Of a stretch of DNA of 64,000 nt, positions 53,990-63,789 are shown one piece after another. Both the position numbers and the translations under genes were made by a program. Position 1 is the first letter of the stretch, and the number at the start of each line of letters is the position of its first letter. The notes beneath the pieces were generated by a model. It made no database searches and was not told where the DNA came from. It saw only the letters and a list, made by a program, of their open reading frames with translations. The DNA comes from Ochrobactrum quorumnocens (GTDB lineage Bacteria; Pseudomonadota; Alphaproteobacteria; Rhizobiales; Rhizobiaceae), in assembly GCF_002278035.1 (NCBI RefSeq), contig NZ_CP022604.1, forward strand, positions 186,001 through 250,000, in the 5' to 3' direction.

Positions 53990-56473
53990 ATGAACAAGCC
54001 AGTCAAACCGGAAGCCACAAGTTTTGCCATTCCCGTTGAGGGCATGAGTTGCGCTTCCTGTGTTTCGTCCATTGAAAAAGCCGTGGCGAAGGTGCCGGGC
54101 GTTGACAAGGTGCTGGTCAATCTTGCAACTGAACGCGCTGACGTGACCTTTAAAGCAGCTCCCGATATGCCTGCGGTCATCGATGCCATTCGCAAGGCTG
54201 GCTATGACGTGCCATCCGGTAGCACTGATCTCGCTATTGAAGGCATGACCTGCGCGTCCTGCGTCAGCAAGGTCGAAAAGGCATTGAACGCCGTTCCGGG
54301 CGTAACGCGCGCCAGTGTCAATCTTGCGACAGAGCGTGCACATGTAGAGCTTGCGGGTCAGGTGCCGCTCAGTGACCTTATCAAGGCAGTCGAGACTGCA
54401 GGTTACGAAGCCCGTTCGCTTGATGAAGCGCGCAGCGACGCGACGCAGGAAACGCAGTCTGACAAGCGCGATGCAGAAGCTGCAGAACTGAAGAAGAGCG
54501 TTATCCTTGCCGCAGTTCTGACGCTGCCGGTTTTCATTCTTGAAATGGGATCGCATATCATTCCGGCTGTGCACATGTTCGTCATGGACACGATCGGAAT
54601 GCAGAACAGCTGGTATTTCCAGTTCGTGCTCACCACAATGGTACTGTTCGGCCCCGGTATGCGCTTTTTCAAGAAAGGCATTCCGGCATTGCTGCGCGGC
54701 ACACCAGACATGAATTCTCTGGTGGTCGTCGGAACGACAGCCGCATGGGGCTTCTCCGTCGTTGCAACCTTCTGGTCTGATATTCTGCCCGAAGGCACAG
54801 TGAATGTTTACTTCGAAGCAGCGGCAGTCATTGTCACGCTGATCCTGATTGGTCGTTATCTGGAGGCACGTGCCAAAGGCCGCACCTCGGCCGCAATCAG
54901 CCGTCTGGTGGGTTTGCAGGCAAAATCTGCACGTGTGGTCCGTGATGGCGAAACGGTCGATGTGCCGCTCGACGATGTGCGCGTCGGCGATATCGTGCAG
55001 GTGCGTCCGGGCGAAAAGGTGCCTGTGGATGGTGAGGTGATTGAGGGTTCATCTTATGTGGATGAATCGATGATTACCGGTGAGCCGGTACCGGTTGCCA
55101 AGGAAGAGAGCGCAGAAGTCGTCGGCGGCACGATCAACAAGACCGGCGCCTTCAGCTTCCGCGCGACCAAGGTTGGCCGTGATATGGTGATCTCGCAGAT
55201 CGTTCGTATGGTCGAAGATGCACAGGCCGACAAGCTGCCTATTCAGGCGAAAGTTGATAAAGTCACCGGCTGGTTTGTGCCTGCAGTGCTGGTCGCAGCG
55301 GCACTGACATTCGTGGTCTGGCTGGTCATCGGCGGCACAGGCATGATGGGCTTTGCGCTGGTCAATGCCATTGCTGTGGTTATCATTGCATGCCCATGTG
55401 CCATGGGCCTTGCAACGCCGACCTCGATCATGGTCGGAACGGGTCGTGCAGCCGAGTTTGGTGTGTTGTTCCGTCGTGGCGATGCATTGCAAACCCTGCG
55501 TGATGCATCGGTGATCGCTGTCGACAAGACCGGGACACTCACACAAGGCAAGCCTGCACTTGCACATTTTGCTGTTGTCGATGGTGTCAACAAAGATGAA
55601 GCTCTGGCGCTGGTCGCCGCTGTAGAAGCACGTTCTGAGCATCCGATTGCCGATGCCATTGTTACCGCAGCAAAGGAAAAAGGTCTGAAGCTTGCGGATG
55701 TCTCAGCCTTTGAATCTGTCCCCGGCTTTGGCCTTAAAGCCAGCGTTGCCGGTCATGAGGTTGCCATCGGTGCTGACCGTTATATGGCAAAGCTTGGCTA
55801 TGACGTGGCGGTTTTTGCCGATGATGCAAGTCGCCTTGGCGATGAAGGTCAGACACCGCTTTATGCAGCAATTGATGGCAAGCTTGCAGCAATTATCACG
55901 GTTGCCGATCCGATGAAAGAAACCACGCCTGCAGCTATTGCAGCCATGCATGAGCAGGGTTTGAAAGTGGCAATGATTACGGGCGACAACCGTCGCACGG
56001 CGCAAGCCATTGCCAAGCGTCTGGGCATTGATGAAGTGGTGGCCGAAGTGTTGCCTGACGGCAAGGTCGAAGCACTGAAGCGTCTCTCAGCTGGTGGCAA
56101 GCGCATTGCCTTTGTTGGCGACGGCATCAATGATGCGCCAGCACTTGCCGCAGCCGATGTCGGAATTGCCATCGGTACCGGCACGGATATTGCGATTGAA
56201 AGTGCCGATGTGGTGCTGATGTCGGGTGATCTGCGCGGCGTGGTGAATGCAATTGCGATCTCGAAGGCAACGATCCGCAATATCAGCGAAAACCTGTTCT
56301 GGGCCTTTGCCTATAATGTGGCGCTGATCCCGGTTGCAGCGGGTATCCTTTATCCGTTCACCGGCACGTTGCTGTCGCCTGTTCTGGCTGCTGGTGCCAT
56401 GGCGCTTTCAAGTATCTTTGTCCTGAGCAATGCGCTGCGGCTGAGGGGCTTTAAAAGCCCAATGGCGAGTTAA
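53990..56473 (+). CDS. copA: Copper-exporting P1B-type ATPase
   Basis: 827 residues. Two N-terminal heavy-metal domains (GMSCASC, Cys21/24; GMTCASC, Cys88/91), six to eight membrane helices, actuator TGEPVPV, translocation motif CPC (468-470), phosphorylated Asp512 in DKTGT, SEHPI, and hinge [13 protein letters not shown] plus the two CxxC domains mark Cu(I) export. Driven by the CueR promoter just upstream; the regulator gene lies 3 kb away. Also called ActP in rhizobia. Confidence 0.96.
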   Translation: MNKPVKPEATSFAIPVEGMSCASCVSSIEKAVAKVPGVDKVLVNLATERADVTFKAAPDMPAVIDAIRKAGYDVPSGSTDLAIEGMTCASCVSKVEKALNAVPGVTRASVNLATERAHVELAGQVPLSDLIKAVETAGYEARSLDEARSDATQETQSDKRDAEAAELKKSVILAAVLTLPVFILEMGSHIIPAVHMFVMDTIGMQNSWYFQFVLTTMVLFGPGMRFFKKGIPALLRGTPDMNSLVVVGTTAAWGFSVVATFWSDILPEGTVNVYFEAAAVIVTLILIGRYLEARAKGRTSAAISRLVGLQAKSARVVRDGETVDVPLDDVRVGDIVQVRPGEKVPVDGEVIEGSSYVDESMITGEPVPVAKEESAEVVGGTINKTGAFSFRATKVGRDMVISQIVRMVEDAQADKLPIQAKVDKVTGWFVPAVLVAAALTFVVWLVIGGTGMMGFALVNAIAVVIIACPCAMGLATPTSIMVGTGRAAEFGVLFRRGDALQTLRDASVIAVDKTGTLTQGKPALAHFAVVDGVNKDEALALVAAVEARSEHPIADAIVTAAKEKGLKLADVSAFESVPGFGLKASVAGHEVAIGADRYMAKLGYDVAVFADDASRLGDEGQTPLYAAIDGKLAAIITVADPMKETTPAAIAAMHEQGLKVAMITGDNRRTAQAIAKRLGIDEVVAEVLPDGKVEALKRLSAGGKRIAFVGDGINDAPALAAADVGIAIGTGTDIAIESADVVLMSGDLRGVVNAIAISKATIRNISENLFWAFAYNVALIPVAAGILYPFTGTLLSPVLAAGAMALSSIFVLSNALRLRGFKSPMAS

Positions 56474-56494
56474 TAAAAACAATCATTGAATACT

Positions 56495-56525
56495 TGTATC
56501 GGCGGCCACATTGGTTGCCGATACA
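56495..56525 (+). terminator. Hairpin after copA
   Basis: TGTATCGGC / GCCGATACA, 9-bp stem with 13-nt loop, 21 bp after the stop, followed by AT-rich TCAATAAGAACTTTT. Confidence 0.5.
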
Positions 56526-56738
56526 TCAATAAGAACTTTTCGATACACTCCCTCTGGATTTTTTATTTTGCCGCCTATGTGGATGAGCAGGCAACGTAGT
56601 GTTGCGCGGCAAAGGATTTGCTGCGACACTCCCACCCAAATCAGGAATACCTCGAATTCGGTTTAATCCGTGCAGCTTTCATTAGAGTAACAGTCATGCA
56701 CGGCGGGACTGCAGTCACTACTTGAAGGGGGTAATGTC

Positions 56739-59033
56739 TTGCTTGTTTCTCTTACGGCTATTGTGTTGTTACTGATTGGTCTTGCGCTCGGCGCAGCCGG
56801 GATCTATCTCGCCACGCTGGGTGGCAGCTGGGCCTTCATAGCCATCGCTGTCGGCCTCCTGCTGACCGGCTTTTTCCTTCTCAAACGAAATGCTTTGGCG
56901 CTCTGGATTTATGCGCTGGTCATTCTCGGAACGCTTGGCTGGGCCGTTTATGAAGTCGGCTTTGATTGGTGGCGTCTCGGCTCCACTGGCGGCATTATTG
57001 TCCTGCTTGGCCTCTGGTTGCTCACGCCATGGATCAGGAAGCCGCTGAATGGTGGTGGTTTACCGCTGACCATTGCGACGCTCGCAGCTCTTGTTGTCGC
57101 GGGTTACTCGATGACGCAGGACCCGACCAATATCAAGGGCGATCTGCCAACGGAAAAGGTTGCTGCAACACCTGATCTTGGTGGCAACGTGCCCGAGGGT
57201 GAGTGGCATCAATATGGGCGTACACCTTACGGGCAGCGCTATTCACCGCTTGCGCAGATAACGCCTGAAAATGTCTCCAAACTGCAGGTCGCCTGGCAAT
57301 ATCAGACTGGCGATGTGAAACAGCCGCAGGATGTTGGCGAAACCACCTACCAGGTGACACCGCTCAAGATCGGCGACTCGCTTTATCTTTGTACCCCACA
57401 TAACTGGGCGATTGCGCTTGATGCTGCGACGGGCAAAGAAAAGTGGAAGTTCGATCCCAAGGTTGGTTTTAATACCGATCGCCAGCACCAGACCTGCCGT
57501 GGTGTAAGCTACTGGAAGGATTCAACGGCAACGGCGGGAGCCAAATGCTCTGAGCGCGTTTATCTGCCGACTTCGGATGCGCGTCTGATCGCGCTTGATA
57601 CTGCTACCGGGGAAATATGCACTGACTTTGCCAATGGTGGCACGCTCGATCTCAGCCATGGGATGAAATATAATCCGGCTGGCTATTATTACTCGACCTC
57701 GCCACCAGCTGTGGTTGGTGACAAGATCATCGTCGGCGGTGCGGTCAATGACAACTATTCGACCGAAGAACAGTCAGGCGTTATCCGCGCCTTCGATATC
57801 CGCACGGGTGAGCTGCTCTGGAATTGGGATTCGGGCAATCCGGATGTTACGACGCCGCTGCCGGAAGGCGAGCATTACACGACCAATTCGCCCAACAGCT
57901 GGTCGGTATTCAGCGTCGATGACAAGCTCAACCTTGTTTATATCCCGCTCGGTAATCAGGTGCCGGATCAGCTCGGCATGGGGCGTAGCGATAATGTCGA
58001 GAAATATTCTTCTTCCATTGTCGCCCTCGATGTGAATACGGGTCAAGTCAAATGGGTGCGCCAGACAGTGCATCACGACCTTTGGGATATGGACGTTCCA
58101 GCCCAGCCAGTTCTTCTTGACATCGATGGTGTGCCTGCACTGGTCGGGCCGACCAAACAGGGCGATATCTATGTGCTTGATCGCCGCACGGGCGAGCCGA
58201 TCATTCCGATCAGTGAGATTGCGGCTCCAACCGGCGCAATCCCAGAGGATCATACGTCGCCAACGCAGCCGATCTCTGATCTGACATTCAGCCCACCACC
58301 GCTTAAAGAAAGCGACATGTGGGGCGTGACATTGTTCGATCAGCTCGCTTGCCGCATCGCGTTCCATCAGCACTTCTATGAAGGGCGCTATACGCCGCCT
58401 TCTCTGAAAGGCACGATTGTCTATCCAGGTAATTTCGGTGTCTTCAACTGGGGCAGCGTGGCGGTTGATCCGGTGCGTCAGGTGATGTTCGGCATGCCGA
58501 CCTACCTCGCTTTCACCTCCCGCCTTGTGCCGCGTGCGGATATTCCGCCGCGTGGACAGGATGAGAAGGGCAGCGAGCAGGGGCTGAACCGCAATGACGG
58601 CGCGCCTTATGGCGTCTTCATGGGACCATTCTTAAGCCCGCTCGGCATTCCGTGTCAGTCGCCACCTTGGGGCTATGTTGCGGGTGTCGATCTGCGCACA
58701 GGCAAGACGGTTTATAAGCATCGCAATGGCACCATCCGCGACATGGCACCGGTTCCGCTGCCATTCAAGGTTGGCGTGCCGGGCATTGGCGGGCCGATGA
58801 TTACGGCAGGTGGAGTTGCCTTCCTGGGTGCTGCGGTCGATGACTATCTCCGCGCCTATAATCTTACCAATGGCGAGGTTCTATGGGAGGCACGTTTGCC
58901 GGCAGGTGGTCAGTCCACACCTATGACCTATACGGTCGGTGATCAGCAATTCGTGCTGATGGTTGCTGGCGGCCACGGTTCGGTCGGGACTAAGCCGGGC
59001 GACTACGTGATTGCCTATACGCTTCCGAAATAA
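56739..59033 (+). CDS. gcd: Membrane-bound PQQ-dependent dehydrogenase (glucose/quinate/shikimate type)
   Basis: 764 residues from a TTG; AAGGGGG precedes it, and the nearby ATG at 56733 is out of frame. Five N-terminal helices (to about 135) anchor it; the rest is a periplasmic eight-blade propeller: EWHQYGRTPYGQRYSPLAQITPENVSKLQVAWQYQTGDV, WKFDPKVGFN, HDLWDMDVPAQPVLLDIDG and W-motifs. Oxidises an aldose or quinate/shikimate at the periplasmic face, passing electrons to ubiquinone; gluconate output can dissolve phosphate. Exact substrate is not readable. PQQ genes are not here. Confidence 0.9.
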   Translation: MLVSLTAIVLLLIGLALGAAGIYLATLGGSWAFIAIAVGLLLTGFFLLKRNALALWIYALVILGTLGWAVYEVGFDWWRLGSTGGIIVLLGLWLLTPWIRKPLNGGGLPLTIATLAALVVAGYSMTQDPTNIKGDLPTEKVAATPDLGGNVPEGEWHQYGRTPYGQRYSPLAQITPENVSKLQVAWQYQTGDVKQPQDVGETTYQVTPLKIGDSLYLCTPHNWAIALDAATGKEKWKFDPKVGFNTDRQHQTCRGVSYWKDSTATAGAKCSERVYLPTSDARLIALDTATGEICTDFANGGTLDLSHGMKYNPAGYYYSTSPPAVVGDKIIVGGAVNDNYSTEEQSGVIRAFDIRTGELLWNWDSGNPDVTTPLPEGEHYTTNSPNSWSVFSVDDKLNLVYIPLGNQVPDQLGMGRSDNVEKYSSSIVALDVNTGQVKWVRQTVHHDLWDMDVPAQPVLLDIDGVPALVGPTKQGDIYVLDRRTGEPIIPISEIAAPTGAIPEDHTSPTQPISDLTFSPPPLKESDMWGVTLFDQLACRIAFHQHFYEGRYTPPSLKGTIVYPGNFGVFNWGSVAVDPVRQVMFGMPTYLAFTSRLVPRADIPPRGQDEKGSEQGLNRNDGAPYGVFMGPFLSPLGIPCQSPPWGYVAGVDLRTGKTVYKHRNGTIRDMAPVPLPFKVGVPGIGGPMITAGGVAFLGAAVDDYLRAYNLTNGEVLWEARLPAGGQSTPMTYTVGDQQFVLMVAGGHGSVGTKPGDYVIAYTLPK

Positions 59034-59098
59034 AGCGTATCCCGAAAAGTGCGAAGCGGTTTGCGGAACAAGATGCGCGTAAAAATAAACCGACAGAG
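59031..59098 (+). repeat. Mosaic element after gcd
   Basis: Starts at the gcd TAA (TAAAGCGTATCCC), core CCGAAAAGTGCGAAGCGG then TTTGCGG, arms GCGTATC/GATGCGC; ends near CAGAGC. Confidence 0.8.
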
Positions 59099-59109
59099 CA
59101 CATCAAACA

Positions 59110-59136
59110 AAAACGCCGGGAAATTCCCGGCGTTTT
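59110..59136. terminator. Bidirectional terminator gcd / cueR
   Basis: AAAACGCCGGGAA-type stem (AAAACGCCGGG / CCCGGCGTTTT) with T runs on both strands (TTTTGCCTTTTT on plus, TTTTTGTTTG on minus), serving convergent gcd and cueR. Confidence 0.88.
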
Positions 59137-59170
59137 GCCTTTTTGATATGTCTCTTGTCCAAAGAGCGTT

Positions 59171-59620
59171 TCAAACTTTCCCGTGCAGCAACTCGCCCTT
59201 TCGCGGTGCGGGGCGCACAGGCTTTTGCACGCTATGGGTGGCAAGCTCGTGAATAATCGGACAGTCGGGGCGATTATTGCCCTGGCAATTATGGGCAAGG
59301 TGGCGCAGCGTATCGGCCATATTCTGCAGCTGCTTCATCTTGGCTTCAAGATCTTCAACATGCTGGAGTGCGACCTTCTTCACATCGGCAGATGCGCGGT
59401 TGCGATCGCGCCAGAGCGCCAGTAGTTCCTTGATTTGCTCGACCTGAAAGCCGAGATCACGGCTTGAACGGATGAAACGCAGCGTTTCGACATCATTCTG
59501 CGTATAGACGCGATAGCCCGAGCTGGTTCTATCGGCAGCCTCGATAAGCCCGATGGTTTCATAATGGCGGATCATTTTCGCCGATATGCCCGATGCTTTG
59601 GCGGCTTGCCCGATATTCAT
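59171..59620 (-). CDS. cueR: Copper-responsive MerR family regulator
   Basis: 149 residues. HTH MNIGQAAKASGISAKMIRHYETIGLI, coiled-coil dimer helix (about 75-110), and metal loop Cys112-x7-Cys120 (CQGNNRPDCPII), the same numbering as E. coli CueR; the DCPI ending is the monovalent Cu/Ag/Au signature. Should activate copA from the promoter at 53908-53938. A longer C-terminal tail (about 20 residues, VRPAPRKGELLHGKV) than in E. coli. It is separated from copA by gcd and on the opposite strand. Confidence 0.93.
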   Translation of the reverse strand: MNIGQAAKASGISAKMIRHYETIGLIEAADRTSSGYRVYTQNDVETLRFIRSSRDLGFQVEQIKELLALWRDRNRASADVKKVALQHVEDLEAKMKQLQNMADTLRHLAHNCQGNNRPDCPIIHELATHSVQKPVRPAPRKGELLHGKV

Positions 59621-59809
59621 CCCGTTCCTCGCTGTATCGTGGTTTTACAGGATATAGGGATGGCAAGGCGTCATTCAAAGAGTCTTGCGAGCAGGTATTC
59701 GACGATTGTTATGTTAAGAGACCAGACTATAGCCATCTGGCAAAGGACGCTTGCCGATGAAACGCCCTCCCGCCAGACATCTGACAGGAGGACGTTTTAA
59801 GATGCTCGA

Positions 59810-61075
59810 TCAGGCAGAGAAGTAGTTCTGTGTGCCGTGCGCTTCGATGGCCTGTGCAAGGCGTTCCAGCGCATGCACATAAGCTGCCGAACGGACAGTA
59901 ACCTTGTGTTGCTTGGCATGGTTCCAGATGGCACGGCCTTCGCGTTCCATGATGGTTTTCAGGCGTTCATGGATTTCTTCAAGCGTCCAGTAATAGCCCT
60001 GACGGTTCTGAACCCATTCAAAATAGGAAACAGTTACGCCACCGGCATTGGCCAGAATATCTGGCAGGATGATGACGCCCTTTTCCTCCAAAATCTTGTC
60101 GGCTTCAGGCGTAACAGGACCGTTTGCAAGCTCAACAATCAACTTGGTTTGGATGGATGCAGCATTATCGACATGGATCATGTTTTCCATGGCGCTTGGT
60201 GCCAATACATCGCAATCAACGGCGACAAGTTCATCAGCGCTGATCGCTTCATGGCCCTTGTTACCAGCAGTGGAAACAACCGATTTGCCCTGTTCCTTTG
60301 CTGCCAGAAGCAGATCAAGATCAAGACCTTTGGCGCAATAAACCGCACCCGACGAATCTGACACTGCTACGATCTTGTGGCCGTCACTGGCCATAAGTTT
60401 CGCAAAAAACTGTCCAGCATTACCGAAGCCCTGAACTGCAACGCGAAGCTGCGAAGCAAGCCCGAGGTCGTGCGCCAGATGGCGAACCAGATAGAAGCCG
60501 CCGCGTGCTGTCGCATCGTTACGACCAAGCGAGCCACCGAGTGCCAATGGCTTACCGGTAATCACGGCAGGTGAGGATTGGCCGACGATCTGAGAGTATT
60601 CGTCTGCCATCCAGCCCATGATCATGGAGTTGGTATAGACGTCTGGTGCCGGAATATCGCGGTCTGGGCCGATGATGCCGGAGAAAGCCTGAATATAGGC
60701 GCGTGAAAGACGCTCAAGCTCAGCCTTGGAAAGCTTGCGTGGATCAACCTGGATAGCACCCTTGCCACCGCCATAAGGCAGGTTCATCACGGCGCACTTG
60801 AAGGTCATCCAGAAAGCGAGTGTTTCGACTTCTTCAGCCGTTGATTCGGGATGATAACGGATGCCGCCCTTGGTTGGTCCGCGAGTGTCGTCATAGCGGC
60901 AGCGCCATGCAAGAAAGGATTTACGCGAGCCGTCGTCCATGCGGATCATCAACCGCACCTTCATGGTTTCGCGCGCGTATTTCAGCTTTTCGATAACATC
61001 CGGATCGATATTGATATGGCTTGCGGCTTCATCAAGACGAACGAGCGCACTTTCAAGTAGATTTTCCCTAGTCAT
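59810..61075 (-). CDS. gdhA: Glu/Leu/Phe/Val dehydrogenase (glutamate dehydrogenase)
   Basis: 421 residues, usual for the hexameric NAD-dependent type. Interconverts glutamate and 2-oxoglutarate plus ammonia. Catalytic Lys in MNLPYGGGKGAIQVDP; GVRYHPE-like GGIRYHPESTAEEVETLAFWMTFKCAVMNLP; Asp in PAPDVYTN; NAD Rossmann loop VAVQGFGNAGQFFA. AAAGGTGA lies 6 bases before the ATG. Assigning Glu over Leu or Phe is by overall similarity. Monocistronic. Confidence 0.92.
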   Translation of the reverse strand: MTRENLLESALVRLDEAASHINIDPDVIEKLKYARETMKVRLMIRMDDGSRKSFLAWRCRYDDTRGPTKGGIRYHPESTAEEVETLAFWMTFKCAVMNLPYGGGKGAIQVDPRKLSKAELERLSRAYIQAFSGIIGPDRDIPAPDVYTNSMIMGWMADEYSQIVGQSSPAVITGKPLALGGSLGRNDATARGGFYLVRHLAHDLGLASQLRVAVQGFGNAGQFFAKLMASDGHKIVAVSDSSGAVYCAKGLDLDLLLAAKEQGKSVVSTAGNKGHEAISADELVAVDCDVLAPSAMENMIHVDNAASIQTKLIVELANGPVTPEADKILEEKGVIILPDILANAGGVTVSYFEWVQNRQGYYWTLEEIHERLKTIMEREGRAIWNHAKQHKVTVRSAAYVHALERLAQAIEAHGTQNYFSA

Positions 61076-61313
61076 GAAATCACCTTTCTTGCTTTTATCC
61101 CTCTTTAAAGAGGCGTTTATGAACGCTTGAGTAGCGCTTCACGCAATAAAAGAAAAGAGAAAAGGACAACAATATTGTCCTATTTTGATAAAAACTATTT
61201 GGAGGATTTCTAATATTATTAATCACTAATATTAAGGACATAGCAGCTCCTTCGGGCCGTCCGTGAAAACAACCAGAGCTTCGCAATATCCAGCCAAAAC
61301 TAAAAAGTTTAGT

Positions 61314-61967
61314 TCAACCCTGCTTCAGATATCCGCGTTCTACACCTTCTGCGATTATCCGCTGAGCGGCGTCCCAAAGTGTGTCAGATGCCTGTGAAAT
61401 GGGCGCCTTTCTATCCAGTACGTCTGATGCGGTCACACCCGGCGTGTGCCAGGTTCCGCCACTGGTGAAAAAGTTATGAAGGAGCGGCTGTAGCCTATCC
61501 ATCGCGCGCGCGAATTGTGATTCAGGCGTTGCACGCGCCTCAAATTCATCCCACAGCGCGCGAAACTCCAGCGCCTGATCTTCCGGCAGAATGCCGAATA
61601 ACCGGTCGGCGGCCTGTATTTCGCGCTCTTCCTGATCAACAGCTCCCACGGCATCATAAATGAACGTATCGCCCGCATCGATCTCCACGATGTCGTGGAT
61701 GATCAGCATCTTGAGTACACGCAGGAGATCGACTTTCTCATTCGCATGTTCATGCAGAACCATCGCCATGAGCGTCAGTTCCCAGGTGTGCTCGGCATCA
61801 TTTTCGCGCCGCGAAACATCCAGAAGTGGGGTCCGCCGTATCACCTGTTTCAGTTTTTCTACTTCAAGAATGAACTGGAATTGCTGTCGCAGTCTGGAAT
61901 TCGGCACAAGATTTGCAAATTCGCTCTCAGGCAGGTCTAGCGGCTTAAGCGGCAATGTATCGGTCAT
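61314..61967 (-). CDS. HD domain-containing hydrolase (YfbR-like)
   Basis: 217 residues from the ATG at 61967; an upstream TTG adds two. HD-domain metal phosphohydrolase: RENDAEHTWELTLMAMVLHEHA (first His), MLIIHDIVEIDAGDTFIYD (HD pair). Resembles 5'-deoxynucleotidase YfbR and the oxetanocin-type HD group; the substrate is probably a (deoxy)nucleoside monophosphate, not certain. Its 3' part ends at a Lys-Gln-Gly tail. Nothing links it to its neighbours. Confidence 0.85.
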   Translation of the reverse strand: MTDTLPLKPLDLPESEFANLVPNSRLRQQFQFILEVEKLKQVIRRTPLLDVSRRENDAEHTWELTLMAMVLHEHANEKVDLLRVLKMLIIHDIVEIDAGDTFIYDAVGAVDQEEREIQAADRLFGILPEDQALEFRALWDEFEARATPESQFARAMDRLQPLLHNFFTSGGTWHTPGVTASDVLDRKAPISQASDTLWDAAQRIIAEGVERGYLKQG

Positions 61968-62210
61968 CGGCAATCCAGTTGAAGTTGATGTGACGCATTC
62001 AATCCGGTTCCACTACTGTCCTTGTCAGACGCGAATTGCAACACTTGGGCGCTCCGATCTTCGCCATGTCGCGAAATGGTGCTAATGTCGTATTTGTGAC
62101 GTCTTTTGACGCAAGCCTGCTGTCGGTTTCACGCGCAAGCCAATACAAATATCACCAGAGATTTTTCATGTGCTGCATGGGTGCATGAACCGTAAGACTG
62201 GTGGTTGTTC

Positions 62211-63464
62211 ATGTCCCGTTTTTCGTTAGCTTCTATCGTTGGCAACGCGCTTTCCGGCAATAAGAACTGGAAGCCGCAATGGCCGGATGCCGAACCCAAG
62301 GCCGAATATGATGTGATCATCGTCGGTGCTGGCGGCCATGGTCTGGGTGCCGCCTATTATCTGGCCAAGGAACACGGCATCACCAATGTCGCGGTCATCG
62401 AAAAAGGCTGGCTTGGCGGCGGTAATACCGGACGCAACACCACCATTATCCGCTCCAACTATCTCTATGACGAGAGCGCGCATCTTTACGAACACGCGAT
62501 GAAATTGTGGGAAGGTCTAAGCCAGGACCTCAATTATAACGTCATGTTCTCGCAGCGCGGTGTGATGATGCTGGCGCATACGGTTCATGACGTGCAGAGC
62601 TTCAAGCGTCATATCCATGCCAATCGTCTCAATGGTATCGACAATGAATGGATGACCAAGGAGCAGGCGAAGGCATATTGTCCGCCGCTCGATATTTCGG
62701 CGAATGCGCGCTATCCGGTTGTTGGTGCCACCTTGCAGCGGCGAGGCGGTGTGGCCAGACACGATGCCGTGGCCTGGGGCTATGCGCGCGGTGCAACCGA
62801 GCGCGGCGTTGATATCATACAGAATTGCCCGGTGACGGCCATTCGTCGCGATGCTTCGGGCCGTGTGACCGGCGTTGATACGCCACGCGGGTTTATCAAG
62901 GCGAAGAAGGTGGCGGTTTCCGCTGCTGGCAGCACATCGATTGTCATGGATACCGCAGGCGTGCGCATGCCACTTGAAAGCTTCCCGCTACAGGCGCTGG
63001 TGTCTGAGCCGGTCAAGCCGATCTTCCCATGCGTAGTTATGTCCAATTCGGTGCATGCCTATATCAGCCAGTCCGACAAGGGTGAGTTGGTGATTGGTTC
63101 CGGCACTGACCAATATGTCTCTTATAGCCAGCGCGGCGGTCTGCCATTGATCGAGCATACGCTTGCGGCCATTTGCGAAGTCTTCCCGATCTTCACCCGT
63201 ATGCGGATGCTGCGCAAATGGGGTGGTATCGTTGACGTCACGCCTGATCGTTCGCCGATCATTGGCAAGACGCCGGTTCCGGGCCTGTTTGTGAATTGCG
63301 GTTGGGGCACCGGGGGCTTCAAGGCAACGCCGGGTTCTGCGCATGTCTTCGCGCACACAATCGCCCGCGACGAGCCACACTGGATCAACGCACCGTTCAC
63401 GCTTGAACGCTTCACCACCGGTCGCCTGATCGATGAAGCGGCTGCTGCTGCTGTCGCGCACTAA
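62211..63464 (+). CDS. soxB: Sarcosine oxidase subunit beta
   Basis: 417 residues from the ATG at 62211. Part of the heterotetrameric (alpha-beta-gamma-delta) flavoenzyme that demethylates sarcosine to glycine, giving H2O2 and methylene-tetrahydrofolate. FAD site [46 protein letters not shown] (typical SoxB; covalent FMN site His-174 region nearby), C-terminal [26 protein letters not shown]. First gene of soxBDAG, 20 bp before soxD. Confidence 0.94.
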   Translation: MSRFSLASIVGNALSGNKNWKPQWPDAEPKAEYDVIIVGAGGHGLGAAYYLAKEHGITNVAVIEKGWLGGGNTGRNTTIIRSNYLYDESAHLYEHAMKLWEGLSQDLNYNVMFSQRGVMMLAHTVHDVQSFKRHIHANRLNGIDNEWMTKEQAKAYCPPLDISANARYPVVGATLQRRGGVARHDAVAWGYARGATERGVDIIQNCPVTAIRRDASGRVTGVDTPRGFIKAKKVAVSAAGSTSIVMDTAGVRMPLESFPLQALVSEPVKPIFPCVVMSNSVHAYISQSDKGELVIGSGTDQYVSYSQRGGLPLIEHTLAAICEVFPIFTRMRMLRKWGGIVDVTPDRSPIIGKTPVPGLFVNCGWGTGGFKATPGSAHVFAHTIARDEPHWINAPFTLERFTTGRLIDEAAAAAVAH

Positions 63465-63483
63465 GGAATAGGGGAAACACAAA

Positions 63484-63789
63484 ATGCTTCTTATCCGTTG
63501 CCCTTATTGCGAGAAGGAACACCCGGAACTGGAATTCGCCTATGCGGGCGAAGCGCATATTGCACGTCCAGCCGATCCATCGACGCTTTCCGATGATGAA
63601 TGGCGCGATTTCCTGTTCACGCGCTCAAACCCTCGCGGTACCCATTATGAACGCTGGCGGCATATCAATGGCTGCGGTCGCTTCTTCAATGCTGTGCGCG
63701 ACACGGTAAGCGACAAGTTTGTCACCACCTACAAGGCCGGTGAACCCCGTCCTGCTTTGGCAGAAACTCCGGCTGCGGAGACGAAATAA
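63484..63789 (+). CDS. soxD: Sarcosine oxidase subunit delta
   Basis: 101 residues. Small zinc-binding subunit: N-terminal RCPYCEKEHPELEFAYAGEAHIARP and HYERWRHINGCGRFFNAVRDTVSDKF, with Cys-x2-Cys, His and Cys as zinc ligands. GGGGAAA precedes the ATG. Overlaps soxA by one base (TAATG). Confidence 0.94.
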   Translation: MLLIRCPYCEKEHPELEFAYAGEAHIARPADPSTLSDDEWRDFLFTRSNPRGTHYERWRHINGCGRFFNAVRDTVSDKFVTTYKAGEPRPALAETPAAETK

